A stretch of 64,000 bases of DNA, taken from positions 1,116,001 through 1,180,000 of the forward strand of contig NZ_JAIHOO010000001.1 in assembly GCF_019733395.1 (NCBI RefSeq), given 5' to 3'. Made by a program: the position numbers and the translations under genes. The notes below the pieces were generated by a model. That model searched no databases. It was not told where the DNA came from and saw only the letters and a program-made list of their open reading frames with translations. This document shows, piece by piece, positions 1 to 8,974 of the stretch (positions are counted from its first letter, which is position 1; each line of letters starts with the position of its first letter). Source of the stretch: Lysobacter sp. BMK333-48F3. GTDB lineage: Bacteria; Pseudomonadota; Gammaproteobacteria; Xanthomonadales; Xanthomonadaceae.

Positions 1-1026
1 ACTGGGACGCAGGTGGCGCTTGAAGAAATCGACATAGCCGGCGAAGGCCGCGCCCGGATCGCCCTCATAGCGCGAGTCGGCGTCGAACGTGCAGCGCGCG
101 CTGTTGCCGAACGCCTGCAGATAGGCCTGGCACAGCGCCGGGCCGAAGTCCGGGTAGTGCACCGGGTCGCGCTGGGCGATCTCCTCCAGGGTCAATAGCC
201 GGCCGACCTCGGGGCTGTCGTAGATCAGGCGCACCGGCGGGTCCGGCTTCAGGCCGGCGTTGACGCTGCCGATCGCGCTGCCGAACTGGGCGTGCTTGGG
301 GTTCTTCCGGTTGAACAGATACACGAATCGCGGCCGGTCGGCCGGCACGATGAAGAGTTCGGCGAACTCGGCGCCGGAATAGGTCGTCTGCGCGTTCACC
401 GCGTAGACCGCGTTGACCCGGGTCGACTGGCGCGCGACCGGATCGGCGCTGTCCGGATCGCGCATATCGTCCTGCAGCGCGGTCCACACCGCCAGGGTGC
501 CGCGCGACTGGCCGACCAGGAATACGTTGCGCTTGTCGATGTTCAGCGCCTGCGCGTTGGCGCGGATGAACTGCAGCGCATAGGCGATATCGTAGTGCGG
601 CACGCGCGGGTCGGTGCCGCTGTTGGCCTCGTCCTGGTTGGTCACCGGATGGCGGAACTCGAGCGAGGCGAACGAAAAGCCCGCCCGCAGCGCCGGCGCC
701 ACCAGGGCCTGGTACATCGGCGAAGCGTCGGACAGGGTCTTGCTCATCCCGTTCGGATGCGCCCAGACGATCAGCGGCGTCGGCGTCGTCGACGGCGCGC
801 GGTAGAAATCGAACTGCTGCTGCAACTGGCGTCCGCCCAGGGTCGGCTCCGGCCAGGTCTGCGCGCCGTAGCACAGGTCCGGCCCCTGCGCGCCCATCGG
901 CAACGGCGTCGGCGTGCAGGCGCCGGCTTCGGCGGCGAACAGGACCAGGGCCGCGGCGCCGCCCAGCAGGCCGGCGCGCAGGCCGCGCATTTTGTGGTTC
1001 TCGCTCTCGTTCAAGGGCTGCATCAT
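1..1026 (-). CDS. Secreted alpha/beta-hydrolase family protein (3' end outside window)
   Basis: The minus-strand frame is open for 342 codons from an ATG at 1026 to the left edge, so the C-terminus is missing. Residues 14-36 form a hydrophobic signal peptide after a short charged leader. The body has an alpha/beta-hydrolase pattern: a strand leading to WAHPNGM (oxyanion-turn position) and the nucleophile elbow GQSRG with Ser174. GGAG stands about 8 bases before the ATG; a second ATG follows directly, and Met13 would give a more typical signal peptide. The substrate is unknown; an esterase, lipase-like or depolymerase role all fit. The gene lies 171 bp downstream of the GH-A-like lipoprotein gene on the same strand, so the two may be co-transcribed. 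Confidence 0.8.
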   Translation of the reverse strand, partial: MMQPLNESENHKMRGLRAGLLGGAAALVLFAAEAGACTPTPLPMGAQGPDLCYGAQTWPEPTLGGRQLQQQFDFYRAPSTTPTPLIVWAHPNGMSKTLSDASPMYQALVAPALRAGFSFASLEFRHPVTNQDEANSGTDPRVPHYDIAYALQFIRANAQALNIDKRNVFLVGQSRGTLAVWTALQDDMRDPDSADPVARQSTRVNAVYAVNAQTTYSGAEFAELFIVPADRPRFVYLFNRKNPKHAQFGSAIGSVNAGLKPDPPVRLIYDSPEVGRLLTLEEIAQRDPVHYPDFGPALCQAYLQAFGNSARCTFDADSRYEGDPGAAFAGYVDFFKRHLRPS

Positions 1027-1197
1027 CGTTAGGCTCCGTGTGTTGTCGTCGTAGCGCGGCGCTGCATCGGCCGTCCCCTGGCCGACACAGCGATTCGCTC
1101 GGCGCCGCACGACCGGCCGCGCTATCGCGGCCAGCCGTGCGGCAGTGCCACCGGACGCTCCCCCATCCGGCGGCGTCTTGCAGGGCTCAGGCCGCGC

Positions 1198-3234
1198 TCA
1201 GCGCGCCGCCACCGCGTCCGTGGCGCAACCGTCCCACCAGCACGGCACCGAGTCGCGATACGGCAGTACCGCGCTCCACTTCGGGCTCTCCGCCGCGGTC
1301 TTGAACAGGCTTTCGCGCAGGCCCCAGGCGCCGTACTTGCTGTACGCGCCGGCGAAGTTGAACTGCACGAACACCTGGCCGTCGTTGGCCTGCCAACGCT
1401 CCATCGTTTGCTCGTAGGCCTGGCCCATGCGCGGATCGCGATTGGCGCGCAGCCACAGGGCCTGCCACTTGGCCTGGAACTCGGCCTCCACCGCGGCGCA
1501 GTCCGGCGGATCCTTGATCTTGCACTTGTACGGGCTGCCGTTGATCAGATGCTGGCCGCCCTCGTAGGCGTAGATCGGCTTGGCGTACGTACCGCGGGCG
1601 ATGACGTCGCGATAGTTGCGCATCCAGATGTCGGACTGGGCCAGAGCGCCGCCGACCGCATCGGGCTGACGCCCAGCGGCGATGTCGCTCAGCGGCGTCT
1701 TGGCCAGCGGCTGGCCGTTCTTGTCCCGGGCGAGGATCTCTTCGAACAGCTTGTCCAGGCCGCCGTCGCTCTGGGTGAACCAGGTCTTGACGATGCGGTC
1801 GCGGTAAGCGTGCTCGGACATGTAGACGCCAAAATAGGGCGCGATCGCCACCGCATCGAAGCTGGCGGAGCAGGGCTTGCCCAGAATCGCCGCCGCCTTC
1901 GGACACGGCAGCAGCTCGTACTCGGCGGTCCAGGTCGTCGCCGCCTGCGCATTCACCACGCATTCCACTCGCCCCGCCTCGGCGCCGAACTCGGCCTTGA
2001 CCAGGTCGCACAGCTGCGCGGCACGCATCGCGTGCCAGTTCTGCTGCCAGCCGTAAGGCGTGGTGTTCGGATCGTCGTCCGTTTCCGGATCGCCCCACAG
2101 GCCGACCGACTGGTCGTACTGCCACTTATAGTTGTCCCAGAAGCCGCCGTTCCAGGGTTCGTTGGTGTATTCGAGGATCAGCTTGGCCTTGGGGTGCAGA
2201 TTGGCCTTGACGGTGCGCGCGAACCGCTGCGCGTAATCGTCGTTGGCCTGGGTCGGCAGGTTGATCCAGGCGTCGGCCTTCAGCGTATTGGCCAGATCGA
2301 TCATCACGCCCACCGGCACGCCGTAGGGCCCGGTCCAGGTCGCGTCGGTCTTCATCGGACGATCCGCCCAGTCGGCGAGCTTGGAGCTGTTGGTGCGGCC
2401 CCAATCCATGAAACGCAAGGTGCGCATGCCGCTGAGGTCTGCCAGGAAGGTCGGGAACCACACCTGGGTCTTGGACAGCGTTTCCAGGGACACGTAGTCG
2501 CCGTCGCAGCTCGCGTCGCCCGGCACGTAAACGTTCCTCGCCGCTGCGCACACGCCGCCCGGCGGAATCACGCGGATATTGCGGATGTGGTCGCCGGCCG
2601 TGGTCGACCTGATCCTGACCAGGAAGCCGCCGCCTTCGTCCTGGCCGGAGTTGCTGACCCGCACCAGGTCGCGGCCCTTGGACGCGGAGACCAACGAACC
2701 GATGCCGTCGTATTCGATCGTACCGCTGCCCTCGTACAGCACGGTATAGACGCCGGCCGGATGATCGCCGCGGTCGCCCTGGAACAGGTCCGCGACCACG
2801 TAGCGATACTTGACTTCGCCGTCGCCGGCCGCGGGCAGGCTCTTGACCCAGCCGTTCTCGTCCAGATCCAGCCGGTCCGCTTCGCCGGTATCCCAGACCC
2901 CGTCCTTGGAGGTGATCCAGGGGCTGGCGCGCTTGAACTGGTCGATGGTCGGGAAATCGTTCGACCAGTAATCGAACCCGGACAGGTTCACGCCCATGCC
3001 GCCGTAATGCCTTTGCCCCGGCAGCGCCGCGGCAACAGCCGCGACGTGCGCGGGGTCGCGCGGGCTGACCACGGACGGCGCGGCCTGCGGCGGCGCGCTT
3101 GCGCTTCCGCCCGGGGCCTCGCCAACGCTACCGCCGCTGCAGGCCTGCAGGGCGCCGGTCATCGCCACCAGGCACAGCCACTGCGGCCCCGGCATCCGCG
3201 CTGCGGATGCGATGCGGGACTTCGACTTCGACAT
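1198..3234 (-). CDS. Lipoprotein with clan GH-A-like glycoside hydrolase fold
   Basis: A 678-residue protein. The start at 3234 is chosen because GGAGAAGAAG lies just upstream and the next residues form a lipoprotein signal ending in LQAC, so it should be anchored to the envelope. Two acidic motifs fit a retaining clan GH-A (GH5-like) barrel: EYTNEPWNG with Glu359 as probable acid/base, and YAYEGGQ with Glu558 as probable nucleophile. Several Trp-rich segments would suit a sugar-binding cleft. Similar proteins are often named cellulose-binding or hypothetical. The polysaccharide substrate cannot be read from sequence. The next gene downstream on the same strand is the secreted hydrolase at the window edge. 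Confidence 0.7.
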   Translation of the reverse strand: MSKSKSRIASAARMPGPQWLCLVAMTGALQACSGGSVGEAPGGSASAPPQAAPSVVSPRDPAHVAAVAAALPGQRHYGGMGVNLSGFDYWSNDFPTIDQFKRASPWITSKDGVWDTGEADRLDLDENGWVKSLPAAGDGEVKYRYVVADLFQGDRGDHPAGVYTVLYEGSGTIEYDGIGSLVSASKGRDLVRVSNSGQDEGGGFLVRIRSTTAGDHIRNIRVIPPGGVCAAARNVYVPGDASCDGDYVSLETLSKTQVWFPTFLADLSGMRTLRFMDWGRTNSSKLADWADRPMKTDATWTGPYGVPVGVMIDLANTLKADAWINLPTQANDDYAQRFARTVKANLHPKAKLILEYTNEPWNGGFWDNYKWQYDQSVGLWGDPETDDDPNTTPYGWQQNWHAMRAAQLCDLVKAEFGAEAGRVECVVNAQAATTWTAEYELLPCPKAAAILGKPCSASFDAVAIAPYFGVYMSEHAYRDRIVKTWFTQSDGGLDKLFEEILARDKNGQPLAKTPLSDIAAGRQPDAVGGALAQSDIWMRNYRDVIARGTYAKPIYAYEGGQHLINGSPYKCKIKDPPDCAAVEAEFQAKWQALWLRANRDPRMGQAYEQTMERWQANDGQVFVQFNFAGAYSKYGAWGLRESLFKTAAESPKWSAVLPYRDSVPCWWDGCATDAVAAR

Positions 3235-4174
3235 GTCTTCTTCTCCATAAGAATGAGCGGAAGCGGGAGAGCTTCCGACGGCCGCCCGCATACGCGGATC
3301 GTTCCGATGAAACGCGCAGGCGGTTTCGCGCAGCCGCGCATCGATGCGACGCCGCTGGGCGACGCGCCGCGAGCTTACGGCAGCCGCGGACGCATCGGCG
3401 CGGCCGGATGCGTCTTCGACCGCGCGGATGTTCGGAGCTGGGAGCGAGCGCCCGGTCGCCGGCTACGGTCGGCATGGCCGGTGTCGCAATGTCGCGCATG
3501 CGGCGTACGTGTACTGCATATCGGCAAAGCACACTGCACTTCCGTTCGTCGCGATCGAGCGTCCGTTCGTCGCGGCGGCGAAATTTCCCGGCGGCGCTGT
3601 CAACCCGATCGCGGGCAGGGCGTTCTTGCCGGAGTCGGACGGACCCGCGCGCGCATCGTCGCTTGCGAACGGTTCGCCGCGCAGCCCCGTCGAGGCGCAG
3701 CGGATTTCGGTATCCCGCTGCCGCATGCAAGGGCATCCCCCTGCGCTCGACCCAGAACAGAACGATCAGACAAGGACGCACACATGAAGCTCGAGCCGAC
3801 GCCGCCTCCTCGCGCAAGAACCGCTCCGGCCGGCGCGATGGATATCGCAGTCCTGCATCGATTCCGCTCGGCGCCGCCGCCGATACGCCGTGGCCGCATG
3901 CCCGACGCCGGGCGCGGCCACGGCGGTTGCGGCGCGATGCCGCACCCCAGGCTTCGACCGGCCTAGTTTCGGCCGGCGCACGGCTGCGCCGCGCTCGTTT
4001 CGGCCGGGCCGAACCGCCGCCGGTCGCGCCCCGCGCAGGCCGTCGGCGGCAACGCGATCCAGACGACTTTCGACTCCGGCCCAGCACCGCCGGCGGACCG
4101 GCCGTGCGCGATCGCCCTGCGCGCCGGCATCGCCGGAACCCTCACCGCCGTCCTATCTTCCCTCCGAGCCCCTC
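3235..4174. other. Long gene-poor divergent intergenic region
   Basis: About 940 bp between the GH-A-like lipoprotein gene (leftward) and the TetR gene (rightward). Open frames exist on both strands but show Arg/Pro-rich, unstructured translations typical of GC-rich shadow frames. The only one with a plausible ribosome site is a 60-codon frame at 3784-3966 (AAGGA about 8 bases upstream); it resembles nothing I know. The region probably holds the divergent promoters. Confidence 0.5.
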
Positions 4175-4816
4175 ATGTCCCCCGCCCACACACGCGAAGG
4201 CATCGGTACGCGCCGCTCCCGCATCCTGCGCACCGCGCTCGAATGCTTCCTGAATTTCGGCTACCAGAAGACCTCGATCGAAGATATCGCCCGGCGATCC
4301 GGCCTGGCGCGCACCTTGGTCTATCGGATCTTCCGCAACAAAGAGGACGTGTTCTCCGCCGTATTCGAACAGTGGCTGGCGTCGCGCCATCCGGCCGCGC
4401 GGACGATCGCCGCATCCAAGCAAACCGCTTGCGAGCGCCTGAGCGCGGTGATGGAACTGCTGGTGATCGCCCCCTGGCGGGAGATGGCCGGCGCGCCGAT
4501 GGCCGGGCAGTACTACGAAGTCTGCCGCCGGCTGATTCCGGAGCATCTGGACAATCACCGCCAGGTCCTGCGTCGCTGCACCGAGTCGGTGCTGGGCGAC
4601 GAGTTGGCCGCTGAAGTCTTCCTGCTTGCACTGGATGGCCTGCTCGCCAGCGCACCGTCCGCGGAAGCGCTCCGGCAGCGGGTGGCGCTGCTGATCGATC
4701 GCTTCGCACCGCCTCCCGCGCCCCGTTTCGGCCTGCCCAGCGTCGCGCCGGAGCGGCTGGCCGGAGCGTCCCGGCCCTACCGGCCCGCCCTATCGCCATC
4801 GCTGTATCGACCGTAG
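4175..4816 (+). CDS. TetR/AcrR family transcriptional regulator
   Basis: A 213-residue regulator. Residues about 11-57 form the TetR DNA-binding domain: a first helix ILRTALECFLNFGYQKTS, then IEDIARRSGLARTLVYRIF and NKEDVF. The rest is a helical ligand-binding domain without recognisable specificity. The ATG at 4175 begins just before the conserved arginine-rich N-terminus; longer readings upstream are Arg/Pro-rich and unconvincing. The DUF1800 gene starts 80 bp downstream on the same strand with its own ribosome site, so the regulator may control the DUF1800/DUF1501 pair, the divergent lipoprotein gene, or both. The effector is unknown. Confidence 0.85.
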   Translation: MSPAHTREGIGTRRSRILRTALECFLNFGYQKTSIEDIARRSGLARTLVYRIFRNKEDVFSAVFEQWLASRHPAARTIAASKQTACERLSAVMELLVIAPWREMAGAPMAGQYYEVCRRLIPEHLDNHRQVLRRCTESVLGDELAAEVFLLALDGLLASAPSAEALRQRVALLIDRFAPPPAPRFGLPSVAPERLAGASRPYRPALSPSLYRP

Positions 4817-4896
4817 CCCATCGCCGTCCATCGTCCGCGCCCGGCGCCGTCGTTGCCGCGACACCGGATGCGCGACACCACATAGAGGGGAACTCC

Positions 4897-6678
4897 ATGT
4901 CCTTGCAACGCATACGCATCCGAGCGCCGGGCTATGCCGCCCTGGCGCTGCTGACATTCGCCTTGGCCGCCTGCGACAGGCCCGCTCCCAGCGCCGCGAC
5001 CGCGCCGATGGCGCGCGCACCGCAGTCCGTTCGCACAGCCGCCCAGGCGGTATCCGACGCCGCGCCGATGGCGGTCGAATCCGACGCCGCGGCCGCGCGC
5101 TTCCTGGCCCAGGCCACCTTCGGCCCGACCCTGGACGACATCGCCCACCTGCGCCGGCTCGGCAGCTACGAGCGCTGGATCGACGAGCAGTTCGCGCTGC
5201 CGGCGTCCTCGCATGCGCGCTATCTGCATGCCTTGCAACCGGACCCGCCCGACACCGGCATCGACGACGACCAGCGCCTGGAGGGCTGGCTGCAGATGGC
5301 GATCGGCGGCACGGACGGGCTCACTCCCGGCCTGGTCCACCGCGACCAGTTGCGCCAGCGGGTCGCCTTCGCGCTCAGCGAAATCCTGGTGATCTCGGCC
5401 GCCGGTATGCAACAGCGCGCCGGCTTCTCGACCAGCAGCTACTACGACGTATTGGTCGAAGACGGGTTGGGCAATTACCGAACGCTGCTGGAACGGGTGA
5501 CCCTGCATCCGGCGATGGGCAAGTACCTGTCGATGCTCGGCAACGAGAAACCCGACCCGCTGCTCAACATCCGTCCCGACGAAAACTATGCGCGCGAAGT
5601 GATGCAGTTGTTCAGCGTCGGGCTGATCCGGCTGAACCCTAACGGCACGCCGCTGCGCGTCGACGGCAAGACCGTGCCGACCTACGGCCAGGACACGATC
5701 CAGGGCTTCGCCCACGTGTTCACCGGCTGGTCGTACCGCGGTTGCGTGCGCTTCCGCAACTGCAAGGCCAACCGCATCGATCCGGTGCGCGAGCAGCCGA
5801 TGGCGGCGTATCCGGAGTTCCACGCCAGCGCGCAGTCCAAGCAACTGCTCAAGTACCCGGGCGTCGCCCTGCCCGACGGCGTACTGGCGGCCGGCGGCTC
5901 GCCCGAGAGCGACCTGCGCGCGGCGCTGGACAATATCTTCCACCACCCCAACGTCGGCCCCTTCATCGGCCGCCAGCTGATCCAGCGCCTGGTGACCAGC
6001 AACCCCAGCCGTCCCTACGTCGCCCGCGTCGCGGCCAAATTCGACGATAACGGCGCCGGCGTGCGCGGCGACATGCAGGCGGTGGTCAAGGCCATCCTGC
6101 TCGACCCGGAGGCTCGCGCCGCGGTCGCGCCGGAACACTTCGGCAAAGTGCGCGAACCGATGCTGCGCCTGACCCACCTGTGGCGGGCCATGGACGCGCG
6201 CAGCCGCAGCGGCCGGTATGTCGCGCGCAGTCCCGACTACTACCAGCGCAACCTCGGCCAGTACCCGCTCGGCTCGCCGTCGGTGTTCAACTTCTTCCGC
6301 CCCGACTTCATGCCGATGGGCGAAATGAGCGAGCTGCGCCTGGCCGCGCCGGAGCTGTCGCTGGCCAACGATTCGCTGATCCCGGCGACCAACAACCTGT
6401 GGTGGACCCTGCTGCGCTCGTACCACACCGGCAACCCCGACCAGCCCGACAGCGCGATCCTGATGGACTACCGCCGCGACCTGCCGCTGGCGGCCGCCCC
6501 CGGCGCCCTGCTCGACCGCTACGACCTGCTGTTCCTGTCCGGGCAGATGTCGCCGGCGATGCGCCAGGTGCTGCTGCGCCGGCTCGAAGACACGCGCAAC
6601 GACGACGGCGGCCTGGCCCGGGTGCAGCTGGCGCTGTACCTGATCCTCAACTCGCCCGAATACAACGTCCAAAAGTGA
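4897..6678 (+). CDS. DUF1800 domain-containing lipoprotein
   Basis: A 593-residue protein starting after AGAGGGGAA. The N-terminus is a lipoprotein signal ending in LAAC (Cys26 region). The body carries DUF1800 hallmarks: RFLAQATFGPT, then YERWIDEQF, DQLRQRVAFALSEILV, the stretch NYAREVMQLFSVGL, and PSVFNFFRPDF near the C-terminus. DUF1800 proteins are almost always encoded next to DUF1501 proteins, as here, with only 8 bp between the genes. Their biochemical role is not established; surface or export-linked functions have been proposed. The gene follows a TetR regulator and probably forms one transcription unit with the downstream partner. Confidence 0.9.
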   Translation: MSLQRIRIRAPGYAALALLTFALAACDRPAPSAATAPMARAPQSVRTAAQAVSDAAPMAVESDAAAARFLAQATFGPTLDDIAHLRRLGSYERWIDEQFALPASSHARYLHALQPDPPDTGIDDDQRLEGWLQMAIGGTDGLTPGLVHRDQLRQRVAFALSEILVISAAGMQQRAGFSTSSYYDVLVEDGLGNYRTLLERVTLHPAMGKYLSMLGNEKPDPLLNIRPDENYAREVMQLFSVGLIRLNPNGTPLRVDGKTVPTYGQDTIQGFAHVFTGWSYRGCVRFRNCKANRIDPVREQPMAAYPEFHASAQSKQLLKYPGVALPDGVLAAGGSPESDLRAALDNIFHHPNVGPFIGRQLIQRLVTSNPSRPYVARVAAKFDDNGAGVRGDMQAVVKAILLDPEARAAVAPEHFGKVREPMLRLTHLWRAMDARSRSGRYVARSPDYYQRNLGQYPLGSPSVFNFFRPDFMPMGEMSELRLAAPELSLANDSLIPATNNLWWTLLRSYHTGNPDQPDSAILMDYRRDLPLAAAPGALLDRYDLLFLSGQMSPAMRQVLLRRLEDTRNDDGGLARVQLALYLILNSPEYNVQK

Positions 6679-6686
6679 GGTCCGCC

Positions 6687-8075
6687 ATGAATAGACGCAC
6701 GTTCCTCGGCCAGTCGCTGCTGGCCGCCGTCGGCGCCGGTGCCGCCTATGCCGCCCCCTCGGGCCTGAACCTGCTCGGCGCGGCGATCGACCGCTACGGC
6801 CCCGGTCAGTTCGACGACTACAAGGCGCTGGTGATGGTGTTCCTCCACGGCGGCAACGACGGCTTCAACACCGTGGTGCCGCTGGAAGGCGCCTACTACG
6901 ACCGCTACGCCGCGGCCCGCGCGACCCTCGCCCTGCCGGCCTCGGCCTTGCTGCCGCTGGACGCGCTGCCGGGCGGCGGCGCCTCGGACGGCGCGCGCTA
7001 CGGCCTGCAATCGGCGTTGAGCGAAACCGACGAGATCGGCACCACCGGCCTGCAGCGGCTGTTCGGCCGCGGCGCCGCCGCCGTGCTGGGCAACGTCGGC
7101 ACCCTGATCCGGCCGACCGACAAGGACGCCTACCTCGGCAACCGGGTGCCGCTGCCGCCGCAGTTGTTCTCGCACTTCGACCAGGCCCAGTACTGGCAGA
7201 TCTCGCGCAACGACGACAGCCGCCGGCTCGGCTGGGGCGGCCGCATCGCCGATGCGATGGCTCCGGTCAACGGCGACACCGCAGTGCCGATGCTCATCTC
7301 GATCAATGCCGCCGCGACGCTGGCGCGCGCCGCCAGCCTCGACCAATACGTGCTGCACCAGACCGGCCCGATGCTGATGACCCCGGCCAACGCCGACACC
7401 CGCCAGGCCATGCAGGACCTGGTCGCGCCGGACCTGCAGGCGCATGCGATGGAACGCAGCTACGCCGGCTCGTACCGGCGCGCGCGCGACGTCGGCCAGG
7501 CGGTCACCGAAGCCCTGGCCAGCGTGGCCCCGCCGACCACGCCGTTTCCCGACACCGGCCTGGGCGGCGCGCTGCAGATGGTTGCGCACGCGATCGCCGC
7601 ACGCAACGCGCTCGGCCACCGCCGGCAGATCTACTGCGTCTCCCTGGGCGGCTTCGACACCCACGACGACCAATTGCTCGAACACCCGACCTTGCTGAGC
7701 ACGCTGTCGCAAGCGCTGACCGCATTCCACGAGGCCACGGTCGAACTCGACATCGACCGCGGCGTCACCGCCTTCACCGCCTCGGACTTCGGCCGCACCC
7801 TGTCGTCCAACGGCGACGGCTCCGACCACGGCTGGGGCTCGCACCACTTCGTCGTCGGCGGCGCCGTACGCGGCGGCCGCTACTACGGCCGCATGCCCGA
7901 CCTCAGCGTCGACGGCCCCGACGACGGCGGCCAGGGCCGGATCATCCCCACCACCTCGGTCGACCAATACGCCGCCACCCTGGCCCGCTGGTTCGGCCTG
8001 GGCGAGGACGACATCGACTCGATCCTGCCGAACCTGCGCAACTTTCCGGTGCGGGATTTGGGGTTTTTGGGGTGA
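6687..8075 (+). CDS. DUF1501 domain-containing protein, Tat-type signal
   Basis: A 462-residue protein starting 8 bp after the DUF1800 stop. The N-terminus MNRRTFLGQSLLAAVG has a twin-arginine motif followed by a hydrophobic stretch, so folded export through Tat is likely. The body matches the DUF1501 (sulfatase-like fold) family: VMVFLHGGNDGFNTVVPL, QYWQISRND, SLGGFDTHDDQL, and the C-terminal TASDFGRTLSSNGDGSDHGW followed by HHFVVGGAV. Histidines and aspartates in these motifs would fit a metal site of the alkaline-phosphatase superfamily, but no enzymatic activity is proven for the family. It is the constant partner of DUF1800. Confidence 0.9.
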   Translation: MNRRTFLGQSLLAAVGAGAAYAAPSGLNLLGAAIDRYGPGQFDDYKALVMVFLHGGNDGFNTVVPLEGAYYDRYAAARATLALPASALLPLDALPGGGASDGARYGLQSALSETDEIGTTGLQRLFGRGAAAVLGNVGTLIRPTDKDAYLGNRVPLPPQLFSHFDQAQYWQISRNDDSRRLGWGGRIADAMAPVNGDTAVPMLISINAAATLARAASLDQYVLHQTGPMLMTPANADTRQAMQDLVAPDLQAHAMERSYAGSYRRARDVGQAVTEALASVAPPTTPFPDTGLGGALQMVAHAIAARNALGHRRQIYCVSLGGFDTHDDQLLEHPTLLSTLSQALTAFHEATVELDIDRGVTAFTASDFGRTLSSNGDGSDHGWGSHHFVVGGAVRGGRYYGRMPDLSVDGPDDGGQGRIIPTTSVDQYAATLARWFGLGEDDIDSILPNLRNFPVRDLGFLG

Positions 8076-8125
8076 GCTTACGGGCCGCGCAGTCCTCCTC
8101 GCGGCCGCGGAAACCCGCCCTGTTC

Positions 8126-8149
8126 GACCCGGCCGGCATCGGCCGGGTC
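8126..8149. terminator. Hairpin between convergent genes
   Basis: A perfect 10-bp stem (GACCCGGCCG / CGGCCGGGTC) with loop GCAT lies between the converging DUF1501 gene and the lipoprotein gene. There is no T-tract on either side, so a terminator role rests on position and stem strength. Confidence 0.45.
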
Positions 8150-8193
8150 GCGCTCTGATTGCCTCGCCTCGGATGCCGCGCCCGGTGCGCGCC

Positions 8194-8856
8194 TCAAGCT
8201 CCAGGCTTCGGTACGATGCCGCGGATCCGCACCAACGGCGCGAAGTAGGCATGGACCACGGCGACCTCCTCCGCCACGTAGGCCTGCGAGACCTCCGGGA
8301 AAAAACCGACGTTGCCGCGGAACCCGCCGGTTTTGGAACCGGGGCCGGATTTCTTCACCGTATAGGTGACCTTACGCTGGTCTTGGCTGATCCGGGGGGC
8401 GTAGCCCCGAGGGAAATCTTTGCGGATCAGTTGCAGTGGGGGCAGGAAACGAGTTCCAGCCGGGGCTGTTACCGACACGTGGCATTTTCTTGACTGTCCG
8501 ACTTTTGATTTGCACTTTTTCGTGCTGACGATCGGGCACTGCGCCTGCTCGTACGCCGTCAACCGCTCGTTTCGCAGATCTTCGTAGACCTGGTCGACTC
8601 GACGGTTCAGATTCACCGCCGCCGGCTCCGGCCCGAACTCGGCGCTCTCCTTTCGCCATTTGGCCATCAGCGTGACTGCCAGGGCATCCAACTGCTGTTT
8701 TCGCTCCTGCAGATGGAAGGCCGGACGCGGCGGCGGCCGGCCGAAGCAAGCCACAACCTCCGTTTTCTCCGTAAGCGACTTGTTTTCGCATCCGGACAAT
8801 ATCGCTGCGGCGGCGCACACCACCAGGCCGCCTTTCAACACCGATTTAAGGTTCAT
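8194..8856 (-). CDS. Hypothetical lipoprotein
   Basis: A 220-residue protein. The start at 8856 is supported by GGGGGGAG upstream and an immediate lipoprotein signal (MNLKSVLKGG to ILSGC). The mature part is basic in the middle and has a segment with several Cys (around QCPIVSTKKCKSK) that could form disulfides. I recognise no family. Third-position GC is visibly lower than in neighbouring genes, hinting at later acquisition. It is convergent with DUF1501 and divergent from the LuxR-type regulator, whose start is about 120 bp away. Confidence 0.65.
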   Translation of the reverse strand: MNLKSVLKGGLVVCAAAAILSGCENKSLTEKTEVVACFGRPPPRPAFHLQERKQQLDALAVTLMAKWRKESAEFGPEPAAVNLNRRVDQVYEDLRNERLTAYEQAQCPIVSTKKCKSKVGQSRKCHVSVTAPAGTRFLPPLQLIRKDFPRGYAPRISQDQRKVTYTVKKSGPGSKTGGFRGNVGFFPEVSQAYVAEEVAVVHAYFAPLVRIRGIVPKPGA

Positions 8857-8974
8857 GCGGGCTCCCCCCTTTTTTGGACTCGCGCATCGGCGCACTTCGC
8901 CGACGCGTAGTTGATAGAGCCGCGACCGGGGCGGAAGATACTTCCAAATGCGGCTTGACGCCGAGAGGGAAGCC

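Noticed and set aside
1408..3966. Very long plus-strand open frame opposite the GH-A-like lipoprotein gene
   Set aside because: It is the antisense shadow of a GC-rich gene: His/Arg/Gly-rich translation, no domain, no ribosome site.
3784..3966. 60-codon frame with a possible AAGGA site
   Set aside because: Pro/Arg-rich composition with no homology I recognise; ribosome site alone is too weak as evidence.
4777..6672. 631-codon minus-strand frame opposite DUF1800
   Set aside because: Shadow frame; no recognisable domains and the plus-strand gene is certain.
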